Part shown: in pieces, positions 1-5,721 of the stretch
Numbering within the stretch: the stretch's first letter is position 1
Layout: each line of letters starts with the position of its first letter
Source of the DNA: Prevotellaceae bacterium
Lineage (GTDB): Bacteria > Bacteroidota > Bacteroidia > Bacteroidales > UBA932
DNA length: 5,721 nucleotides
Direction of reading: 5' to 3'
Assembly (NCBI GenBank): GCA_031259655.1
Contig: JAIRLF010000205.1
Coordinates: 1-5,721 of the forward strand
Notes under the pieces: generated by a model
What the model saw: only the letters and a program-made list of their open reading frames with translations
The model's database searches: none
What the model was told of the DNA's origin: nothing
Translations under genes and position numbers: made by a program

Positions 1-864
1 TAAAATGTCTATTATAGAAAACACTGCGAAGCACACGCTGGCGATTCCGTTCATCAGTCCGAAAGCGGCGTTAATACGTTTCAGATTTGTTGGCGACACT
101 ATCGCATGTTGATATATCAGCAGTCCGGCAAAAGTGGCGCATCCTGTCCAGTAGAACAGTCCCCTGTCGAAAAGGAATCCTGTCAGCACAGCAATCAGTA
201 TCGAAACGACATGTACGGCAATTGACAAAAACATAGCATTTTTGCGTCCTATAGCCACAGGGACGGAGTGCAAATTATGTTCCCTGTCGAACTCATAATC
301 GGGGAGAGCGTAAAGAATATCGAAGCCGCCGACCCAAAAAAACACTAATATTGAGAGCAATACAGGAAACAAGGCGAATTCTCCGGTCAAAGCGATATAT
401 GCTCCGGTGGGAGCGATTGACAGACCGGTTCCAAGAACAAAATGGCATAATGCAGTGAAGCGTTTTGTATAGCTATATCCAAGTACCACAGCCAAAGCCA
501 CAAACGACAAATAAAAAGCGAGATTGTTAATAAATACTGTCGTCAGGAAAAACAGGACACAATTCACAATCACAAAAGCAAGAGCCGCGTTCGGACTGAT
601 TATTTCCGCCGGTATTTCCCTGTTTTTAGTACGCGGATTTTTCTTGTCGTATTTGCGGTCGATATATCTGTTGAAACTCATCGCGGCATTGCGGGCGAAA
701 ACCATGCATAACACCACTAAACACAGTATTTTCCAAGGAAACCCTTTCATTGTCGATTCGTGCCATGCCCAAAAGAACCCGACAAAGGCAAAGGGCATGG
801 CAAAAATCGTGTGAGCAAATCTGATAAGAGAAAGGAAATGTTTTACAATCCTGTAAATTTGCAT
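1..864 (-). CDS. ubiA: UbiA-family polyprenyltransferase (4-hydroxybenzoate / MqnP-type), 3' end cut by window edge
   Basis: Integral membrane enzyme that transfers a polyprenyl chain from polyprenyl diphosphate to an aromatic acid in quinone biosynthesis. The window holds 288 codons with no stop reached, so only the last few residues should be missing (the family is usually about 285-300 aa). Seen: the first Mg-diphosphate motif N65-x3-D69-x3-D73 (NRYIDRKYD), followed by NPRTKNREIPA, and the second Asp-rich motif D182/D189/D193 (DILYALPDYEFD), separated by hydrophobic helices. The ATG at 864-862 gives the usual family N-terminus ending in RFAHTIFAMPFA. The motif wording fits the 'UbiA-like, putative 4-hydroxybenzoate' subgroup that includes MqnP of the futalosine menaquinone route. 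Because Bacteroidota make menaquinone rather than ubiquinone, I infer a menaquinone role; the substrate is not proven. The start lies 7 bases after the GH105 stop codon, and the AGGGA at 865-869 directly abuts the ATG, too close for a normal Shine-Dalgarno. Translational coupling is therefore plausible. Confidence 0.9.
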   Translation of the reverse strand, partial: MQIYRIVKHFLSLIRFAHTIFAMPFAFVGFFWAWHESTMKGFPWKILCLVVLCMVFARNAAMSFNRYIDRKYDKKNPRTKNREIPAEIISPNAALAFVIVNCVLFFLTTVFINNLAFYLSFVALAVVLGYSYTKRFTALCHFVLGTGLSIAPTGAYIALTGEFALFPVLLSILVFFWVGGFDILYALPDYEFDREHNLHSVPVAIGRKNAMFLSIAVHVVSILIAVLTGFLFDRGLFYWTGCATFAGLLIYQHAIVSPTNLKRINAAFGLMNGIASVCFAVFSIIDIL

Positions 865-871
865 TCCCTGA

Positions 872-1960
872 TTATTTAAATTTAATCACTTCGCTGCCGG
901 CTAAGAGGAAAGCGCCTGTTCCATAGACTTCCCAACTGTCGGCGGTGAAGTTCTTACGAGGGTCGGCTCCTATCGGTTGCACCCAACCGATACGACCTTC
1001 GTCGTTCACACAGCCGTTTAATGCCGTCCATGCTTTTTCCACTGCAGGCTTGTATGTCGCTTTGTCTAACAGATTATTGTTGACGCCCCAAGCGAGAGCG
1101 TAACAAAAAAATCCCGAGCCGCTAACTTCGCCTCCCGGATACGAATCGGGGTCAAGCAAACTTGCCCGCCACAAGCCGTCTGCCTGTTGGAGCGAAACAA
1201 TTTTCGCCGCCATTTCCTTAAACAATTGTTCGTAAAACGGACGGGCGGGATAATCTTTCGGCAGTTCTTTCAATATCCGCGCCAGACCGCCCATTACCCA
1301 ACCGTTGCCTCGCGACCAGAAGATGCGTTTTCCATTGGCTTCCCAACGGTCCTTCCCATCGTTTTTAATCACATAGCCCAAATCGCGGGCAAAAAGACGC
1401 TCTTCCTTGTTGTACAACAAATCGTAACACTCTTTGAAATATTCGTCGCTTTTTTTCAGGTACTCATCGTTTTTGACAGTGATACCGAGTTTCACGAGCG
1501 TTGCCGGTCCCATGAAAAGCGCGTCGCACCACCACCATTTAATGACTTCGATTCCTCGAACGGGATAAGGATTCGCCAAAAATTTATTCACCGTATCGAT
1601 AGTCGCCTGTATCATTTCTTGTTTTTTATCCTTCCTGAAAACATCGATATAAGTTTGACAGATAACGATATCGTCGGCATGATACCAACGTTCGGCAGGT
1701 TTCCATTGGGTAGAATTACCCAAATCAATTAAGGCTTTGTACAGGACTTCCGATTTGGTCGTTTCCCAGGCGGCATATATTCCGGCATAAAAAGCTCCGT
1801 TTGTCCAATCATTCGGCTTGTGTTTCGGATTTTTCAGCTGCCATTCCGCCGTTTTTTGCATCAGGGTTTTGATATTTTCCGGCTCAAAATATTTACCCGA
1901 TTGCGCTGTAACAATAATTGTTACACATACTAAAATAGATACTAATACAACTTTTTTCAT
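872..1960 (-). CDS. Secreted GH105 (GH88/GH105 superfamily) unsaturated glucuronyl/rhamnogalacturonyl hydrolase
   Basis: Predicted 362-aa glycoside hydrolase that hydrates and removes the 4,5-unsaturated uronic acid left at the end of oligosaccharides by polysaccharide lyases, as in YteR/RhiN of rhamnogalacturonan breakdown. An N-terminal signal peptide is visible (Lys-Lys, then a hydrophobic stretch, probable cleavage V-T-A/Q near residue 19), placing it in the periplasm or exported. Family hallmarks, in order: DWTNGAFYAG (51-60), the HADD motif (94-97), WWWCDALFMGP with likely catalytic Asp146, WSRGNGW (215-221), YPGGEVSGSGFFCYA (274-288), and a C-terminal DSWEVYGTGAFLLAG (341-355). Length matches the family (about 370 aa), and all motifs are intact. 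By analogy with YteR (Asp88, Asp143), the HADD Asp and Asp146 should be the active pair. Substrate (pectin, ulvan, glycosaminoglycan or other) cannot be told from sequence, and no polysaccharide lyase or SusC/SusD gene is in the window. It is the first gene of the minus-strand pair, behind the promoter at 1986-1993. Confidence 0.92.
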   Translation of the reverse strand: MKKVVLVSILVCVTIIVTAQSGKYFEPENIKTLMQKTAEWQLKNPKHKPNDWTNGAFYAGIYAAWETTKSEVLYKALIDLGNSTQWKPAERWYHADDIVICQTYIDVFRKDKKQEMIQATIDTVNKFLANPYPVRGIEVIKWWWCDALFMGPATLVKLGITVKNDEYLKKSDEYFKECYDLLYNKEERLFARDLGYVIKNDGKDRWEANGKRIFWSRGNGWVMGGLARILKELPKDYPARPFYEQLFKEMAAKIVSLQQADGLWRASLLDPDSYPGGEVSGSGFFCYALAWGVNNNLLDKATYKPAVEKAWTALNGCVNDEGRIGWVQPIGADPRKNFTADSWEVYGTGAFLLAGSEVIKFK

Positions 1961-1985
1961 ACTCGTTTTAATGCATATTTGGATG

Positions 1986-1993
1986 CAAAAGTA
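1986..1993 (-). promoter_or_regulatory. Bacteroidota-type -7 promoter element (TAnnTTTG) for the GH105 gene
   Basis: Read on the minus strand the bases are TACTTTTG followed by CA, an exact match to the Bacteroidota -7 consensus TAnnTTTG. It lies 25 bases upstream of the GH105 ATG. A weak -33 candidate TTG sits at 2016-2018 (minus), with a 22-base spacer, slightly longer than ideal. It probably drives GH105 and, through it, the prenyltransferase. No experimental start site can be inferred. Confidence 0.6.
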
Positions 1994-2005
1994 ATAAAAT
2001 TTAAT

Positions 2006-2013
2006 TAATTTTG
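2006..2013 (+). promoter_or_regulatory. Bacteroidota-type -7 promoter element (TAnnTTTG) for the T9SS protein gene
   Basis: TAATTTTG on the plus strand matches TAnnTTTG exactly. A possible -33 TTTG lies at 1978-1981, with a 24-base spacer that is longer than the usual 19-21. Transcription would begin a few bases downstream, near 2016-2022, leaving a leader of only about 10-15 bases before the ATG at 2031. The element overlaps the GTG at 2013, which argues against that GTG as the start codon. It is back to back with the minus-strand element at 1986-1993, so the two promoters share a region of about 40 bases. Confidence 0.55.
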
Positions 2014-2030
2014 TGCAATTTTATGAAGGC

Positions 2031-5000
2031 ATGAAACGTTGCGTTTACATATTATCTATTCTGTTGTTATGTAGTATAAGAGTTCAAGCTCAACATACTA
2101 CGCAGGGTAAAGATTTTTGGGTGTCGTTTGGGAATAATGACGCCGCCAACCAGTCGTTTACCGCACTTACTTTACAAATCAGGATTGTAACGGTGAAGGC
2201 GACTAAGGTAACGTTTACATTCACAGGCATTGGCACATCATCGCTCGTTTCGTTGGAAGCCGGTAGCGTTTATACCCGCGATTTGTCCAACCTCGAAAAG
2301 TTTGTTGTATATTCAAATCAGACGGCGAAATCGGACAAATCGTTACACATTGAATCCGACGAAGACATTTCGGTTTACGCAATCAATCTTGCAGAACGTT
2401 CGACCGATGCGACAGCCGTGTTGCCTGTCAATTCGTTAGGCGTTTCGTATTACCACATATCATACAATCCCGTAACAAGCGCTATGGACGGATACACTCT
2501 GATTGCAACCGAAAACGGCACAAACATTTACGAAAACGGCATATACAAAATCGGGCTGAACAAAGGCGAAGTTTATTCGCACTATTTCGAATCCGATGCA
2601 ACAGGGTGGTATATCACGGCAAACAAGCCTGTTGCCTATTTTGCAACAAATTCGTGCGCATATATTCCGAGCAATGTAATTGCCTGCGACTGTTTGTATG
2701 AGCAATTGTTTCCCGAAACGGCTTGGGGTGTTTCGTTTATGGTTCCGGTGACCATACGCGGGAAAGAAAGAGTGAGGGTTGTAGCCTCGAAAAACGGAAC
2801 GAAAATCACTCATCTCGGAGGAACTGTCGTTTCCGGTTCGTTGAACTTGAACGCGGGTCAATATCTTGAAATAGAAATCAGTAAAGGCAATGCCAATAAA
2901 AACGGGCTAAGCTATGACGGTTGTTATATCGAAGCTAACAATCCGGTGGCTGTGGTTTCGTATTTGACGGGTATAACCTATGATAATCTGGTTAACAACG
3001 GCGACCCTGCCATGACTTGGATTCCGTCTATCCAACAATCGATGAACGAATTACTTCTTGCGCCCTTTGTCGCTTCCGGTTCGTCGCTTTTGACAGAGCA
3101 TCATGTCCTTATCGTTACTCCGACTGGGGATAAGATGTTGACGGAAATGAGCATCGGAAACAGCGATTATACGCCGCTCTCTGCCGGCGAATGGACTGAC
3201 CATATTTCGGGTTACTCGTTCTATTCTATGCCTTTAACCATTGCCGATAAAAGTTATAGATTCCGGAACCCGGGAGGAATAACGATTTTGGGATACGGAC
3301 TTGGAACTCGCGAATCGTATTATTATTCAAGCGGTTCGGCGACACGGAAATTGAACGCTGCGTTTTATATCAACGATATTCATCATCAGGATTTGAACGG
3401 TAAGGAATTTTGTAGCGACAAATTTGATATTAAGGCTGTTGTCAAATACGAGATGCATCCGGGACAGGGACATTTGCGATGGTTTATCGATGGAACAGAG
3501 GAGATTGCTGCTCGCGACCTCATGCAGTGGAAAAAAAACTTCACCGAAAATAATCATACCATATCGATGATAGTGAAAGATACAAAAGGAGATATGGATA
3601 CTTTAACCGTAAATCTGGATGTAAAAGTACAGAAAATCGATGTCAGCGATACAACAATCTGCAAAGCTCAAAGCCTTGAATTGAAGGTGAATAATTTCTC
3701 CGACCAACTGAGTTACCGTTGGTATGCCGATGCAGCGTTTTCCGATTTTATCCGGCAGGGAATGTTCGTTACTTCGCCGTTGACCTCGGATACTGTTTTC
3801 TACGTCGAAGCCATATCTAACGCCGGTTGCCGCATAAGAGATTCGCTAACAGTGAAATTACATCCTGTCGTCGATTTGCTGGTCGAAGATATTGTCGTAT
3901 GTAACAATTCCGCCGCCAAGCCGCAAGCCTTTAGCGCCAATGCTGTTTCGTTGAAATGGTACAGAGATGCGGATTTTTCGGATTTAATCATTCAAGCAGA
4001 TTTATTCGAGACGGACGTACTGAAAAAAGATACTGTTTTCTATGTCGAAGCATTATCGGCAAACGGTTGTGCGACAAGAGACAGCGTTAAAGTCGATGTT
4101 TACGACGTCGCAATGGAAGACGTAGCGGTGTGTTACGATGCAACCGCCACAATATCAGTTCCGGCAATCGATGTCGAATCGTTGGCATGGTATCGCAACC
4201 CCGATTATACGGGCTTCATTACCAACACAGCATCTTTCGAAACGACAAAACTGACGACCGATACGGTTTTTTATCTCGAAACCTTATCGGCAAAAGGCTG
4301 TGTTTCCAAAAATTCCGTGAAAGTTACCGTTATCCGTTTGCCGGAACTGTCGGTCAGCGATACAAGCGTTTGCGGTGAAACGACTGTTACGCATGTTCCT
4401 GTGACCAATGCCGTTTTGTTGAACTGGTATAAGGATGCGGCATATAACAACCTGATAGACCAGACTGTTGCGCTCGCGACAACCGTATACGCCGATACTG
4501 TTTTCTATGTCGAAGCTTTTTCAAACGAATTGTGCAGCATAAGAGATTCGATTAGGGTATCGGTTTTTCGTCCGCCTTCGGTAAAAGCGATGGACGATTT
4601 GTTTCTGTGTTATGGCGAGGAGGTTACTCTCGACGTCGTCCATTCCGACGGTTACCTGAGTTGGAACGTCAGTCCGACTACATTCAATGCGAAATCGACA
4701 CAGGAATACGCGGTTACGGCAAGCCGTCCGCCTTGTCCCGACGTCCGCGACAGCGTTGTGGTAACGGTAGGCGATTCGTTGTGGATTTCGCCTGCGGTTT
4801 TACCCGTTTACCGTCCGTTCGACAATTATTCCCTGCAATTGAACACTAACGGCGAATCGCCTAATTATACGAAAATTGACGGCGAATTGCCGTTGGGATT
4901 GTTTCTATCTCCGTCGGGAGAAATATCGGGCGTTCCAAATAACGATAATCTAAGGTCGATGTTTACCATACAGATTGAAGATGAACATCATTGCACTTTT

Positions 5001-5267
5001 ACACAAGAATATGTTCTCGAAAAAGATTTCTATATACCCAAAATGTTTACTCCAAACGGCGACGGTGTAAACGATGTCTTCATGCCCGGATACGAAATCT
5101 CTGTTTTCGACCGCTTTGGCATAATCATCTTTAAGAACGATAATGGCTGGGATGGCACGTATCAAAATAAACCTGTCCCTCAAACTATCTATTTCTATAC
5201 ATTGAAACGCAAACTTGTAAACGGCAAAATCGAAATATATAACGGATACGTTGGAGTCACCTACTGA
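2031..5267 (+). CDS. Large modular exported protein: IgGFc-binding-like N-terminus, Ig-like repeats, T9SS type B sorting domain
   Basis: 1078 aa. Start: ATG at 2031 gives a clean signal peptide (MKR, hydrophobic core, V-Q-A/Q cleavage after residue 20). The in-frame GTG at 2013 overlaps the promoter and only adds MQFYEG. Domains in order: GKDFWVSFGNN (26-36), opening a region of about 400 residues that resembles the IgGFc-binding protein N-terminal family; a PKD/Ig-like segment (about 440-534); four Ig-like repeats plus a degenerate fifth (about 535-913); a putative-Ig He_PIG-like module (about 927-996) with LPLGLFLSPSGEISGVP; and a C-terminal CHU_C/type B sorting domain (about 1002-1078) with FTPNGDGVND, VFDRFG, NGWDG and a terminal aromatic-rich strand. 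The last domain implies Sec export followed by T9SS passage across the outer membrane. The role is probably adhesive or structural at the cell surface; binding of IgG is only a family name here, and the ligand is unknown. It is monocistronic as far as seen. No terminator lies between its stop and the intron 19 bases downstream. Confidence 0.9.
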   Translation: MKRCVYILSILLLCSIRVQAQHTTQGKDFWVSFGNNDAANQSFTALTLQIRIVTVKATKVTFTFTGIGTSSLVSLEAGSVYTRDLSNLEKFVVYSNQTAKSDKSLHIESDEDISVYAINLAERSTDATAVLPVNSLGVSYYHISYNPVTSAMDGYTLIATENGTNIYENGIYKIGLNKGEVYSHYFESDATGWYITANKPVAYFATNSCAYIPSNVIACDCLYEQLFPETAWGVSFMVPVTIRGKERVRVVASKNGTKITHLGGTVVSGSLNLNAGQYLEIEISKGNANKNGLSYDGCYIEANNPVAVVSYLTGITYDNLVNNGDPAMTWIPSIQQSMNELLLAPFVASGSSLLTEHHVLIVTPTGDKMLTEMSIGNSDYTPLSAGEWTDHISGYSFYSMPLTIADKSYRFRNPGGITILGYGLGTRESYYYSSGSATRKLNAAFYINDIHHQDLNGKEFCSDKFDIKAVVKYEMHPGQGHLRWFIDGTEEIAARDLMQWKKNFTENNHTISMIVKDTKGDMDTLTVNLDVKVQKIDVSDTTICKAQSLELKVNNFSDQLSYRWYADAAFSDFIRQGMFVTSPLTSDTVFYVEAISNAGCRIRDSLTVKLHPVVDLLVEDIVVCNNSAAKPQAFSANAVSLKWYRDADFSDLIIQADLFETDVLKKDTVFYVEALSANGCATRDSVKVDVYDVAMEDVAVCYDATATISVPAIDVESLAWYRNPDYTGFITNTASFETTKLTTDTVFYLETLSAKGCVSKNSVKVTVIRLPELSVSDTSVCGETTVTHVPVTNAVLLNWYKDAAYNNLIDQTVALATTVYADTVFYVEAFSNELCSIRDSIRVSVFRPPSVKAMDDLFLCYGEEVTLDVVHSDGYLSWNVSPTTFNAKSTQEYAVTASRPPCPDVRDSVVVTVGDSLWISPAVLPVYRPFDNYSLQLNTNGESPNYTKIDGELPLGLFLSPSGEISGVPNNDNLRSMFTIQIEDEHHCTFTQEYVLEKDFYIPKMFTPNGDGVNDVFMPGYEISVFDRFGIIIFKNDNGWDGTYQNKPVPQTIYFYTLKRKLVNGKIEIYNGYVGVTY
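3633..4769 (+). repeat. Five tandem Ig-like repeats inside the T9SS protein gene
   Basis: Units at about 3633-3860, 3861-4100, 4101-4334 and 4335-4568, with a shorter diverged unit at 4569-4769. Each has a first Cys after a D/V-rich strand, a W-Y-x-D/N-x-x-F/Y signature (units 1-4), a DTVFYxE strand and a second Cys before R/K-D/N-S. The DTVFY codons begin at 3789, 4029, 4260 and 4494, a period of about 231-240 bases. At DNA level the core GATACTGTTTTCTA(C/T)GTCGA is almost identical in units 1, 2 and 4. Unit 5 lacks both the WY signature and the DTVFY strand but keeps the cysteine pair and the R-D-S. Confidence 0.85.
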
Positions 5268-5279
5268 GGGAGTTAAGAA

Positions 5280-5286
5280 CTAAGTT
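5280..5286 (+). other. IBS1: intron-binding site in the 5' exon
   Basis: CTAAGTT, the last seven bases before the proposed intron start, is the exact reverse complement of AACTTAG at 5507-5513. Group II introns recognise their target by this EBS1-IBS1 pairing, and IBS1 always abuts the 5' splice site, as here. I could not find a convincing IBS2/EBS2 partner for the bases just upstream (about 5272-5278). Confidence 0.7.
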
Positions 5287-5721
5287 GTGCCGTGAGAACG
5301 CATGAAGTGGCTGCCATGCGTAGAGCTGTAAATTACATGGTAGTATGTCCTACCGGAATCGCCTTACAGGAGGAGGTTTCAAACCGGTGTATGCTGCTGA
5401 TATCGGAAACGAATTGGTAGTGAACGATACATTCAAAAAGGCAGTAATAAACTGTCAGGTGTGGATACAGGAGATGAACGCAAGTGAACTGTCGAAGAAG
5501 CGTCGAAACTTAGCTAGACGATGTCAAAACCGGGGTATGGCCACGATTCCGGGATAAGTGAATGGAGCAACCTGTCTACTGCCTTCACGGCATCCGGCGT
5601 ACAGACAGCATGACCTGTATTCGGGGTAATTTACGGAACCGCGGGAACTCATCGTGAGATGCAAAGGGATAAGCCGAAAGCGGAGAACCCGTAAGGCGAG
5701 AGTACCGAAGCTCAAGATGGG
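5287..5721 (+). mobile_element. Group II intron, 5' portion (domain I of the ribozyme), continues past the window
   Basis: The stretch has no credible coding frame but is dense in nested hairpins, and begins GTGCC, close to the group II 5' consensus GUGYG. Seen structures: a 7-bp stem 5298-5304/5315-5321; a stem 5339-5343/5350-5354; the EBS1 hairpin 5501-5520; a stem 5558-5563/5629-5634 enclosing 5572-5577/5603-5608; and a GNRA-type hairpin (GTGA loop, 5650-5661). The segment GAACGCAAGT (5476-5485), followed by the EBS1 hairpin and then a purine-rich stretch ending AAAACC, mirrors the order in domain I of the lactococcal Ll.LtrB intron as I remember it. The loop at 5507-5513 is perfectly complementary to exon bases 5280-5286, fixing the 5' splice site. 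The fifth base (C rather than G) departs from consensus. The intron-encoded reverse transcriptase/maturase would be in domain IV, downstream of this window. Subclass (IIA/IIB) is unresolved; a class C intron is less likely because the EBS1-IBS1 pairing is long. Confidence 0.8.
5501..5520 (+). ncRNA. EBS1 hairpin (ID3-type stem-loop) of the group II intron
   Basis: CGTC (5501-5504) pairs with GACG (5517-5520), enclosing a 12-base loop. That loop contains AACTTAG (5507-5513), which is complementary to the exon bases at the splice junction. Presentation of EBS1 in a terminal loop of domain I is the known arrangement in IIA and IIB introns. Confidence 0.65.

Noticed and set aside
524..814. 96-codon open frame on the plus strand
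   Set aside because: It is antisense to the prenyltransferase, whose frame carries both conserved Asp-rich motifs.
1187..1732. 181-codon open frame on the plus strand
   Set aside because: It is long for a shadow frame, but it is fully antisense to GH105 and has no recognisable motif or plausible initiation region.
2460..2861. 133-codon open frame on the minus strand
   Set aside because: It is antisense to the IgGFc-like region of the large gene. Its composition is that of a shadow frame, with no domain seen.
3633..4769. CRISPR-like array or non-coding tandem repeats
   Set aside because: The periodicity is about 235 bases, in frame, and follows protein domain boundaries; it is a coding repeat.
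5268..5286. Possible rho-independent terminator after the large gene
   Set aside because: The 19 bases contain no stable stem followed by a T-run. The similar-looking AGTTAAG and CTAAGTT are not inverted complements of each other.
5272..5500. EBS2-IBS2 pairing to complement EBS1-IBS1
   Set aside because: I searched the intron upstream of 5500 for a complement, allowing G-U pairs, to the exon bases before IBS1. I found no convincing match, so it is not claimed.
5345..5557. 70-codon open frame on the plus strand
   Set aside because: It lies entirely within the structured domain I of the proposed intron and covers the EBS1 hairpin. It has no recognisable protein motif, so it is a chance frame in a ribozyme.
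5524..5715. 63-codon open frame on the minus strand
   Set aside because: It is antisense to the intron RNA, with no family resemblance, and is explained by the ribozyme sequence.

Overview
The window looks like chromosomal DNA from a Bacteroidota member, probably order Bacteroidales. Three things suggest this. Both intergenic promoters match the Bacteroidota sigma -7 consensus TAnnTTTG. The large protein carries a C-terminal type B sorting domain for the type IX secretion system (T9SS), which is found only in this phylum. The moderate-GC coding sequence has AT-rich spacers without Shine-Dalgarno sites. Genus cannot be read from the sequence.

Layout: bases 1-864 (minus) hold an almost complete UbiA-family membrane prenyltransferase that runs off the left edge. 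Seven bases upstream of it, 872-1960 (minus) encode a secreted family GH105 unsaturated glucuronyl/rhamnogalacturonyl hydrolase. The two are close enough to share a transcript, although quinone synthesis and polysaccharide breakdown have no obvious link. Bases 1961-2030 are a compact divergent promoter region with one TAnnTTTG element on each strand. Bases 2031-5267 (plus) encode a 1078-residue modular exported protein: signal peptide, IgGFc-binding-like N-terminal region, PKD/Ig-like segment, five cysteine-paired Ig-like repeats, a putative-Ig (He_PIG-like) module and a T9SS type B C-terminal domain. It is most likely a surface-attached or released adhesin-like protein.

From about 5287 to the right edge there is no credible protein gene. 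The sequence has the marks of the 5' part of a group II intron ribozyme (domain I), inserted 19 bases after the stop codon of the large gene. The strongest evidence is a 7-base exact complementarity between the last exon bases (5280-5286) and a hairpin loop at 5501-5520, which is the expected EBS1-IBS1 pairing and fixes the 5' splice site. The reverse transcriptase/maturase expected in domain IV would lie beyond the window. No wholly new system is evident. The intron insertion and the architecture of the large exported protein are the parts most worth following up.
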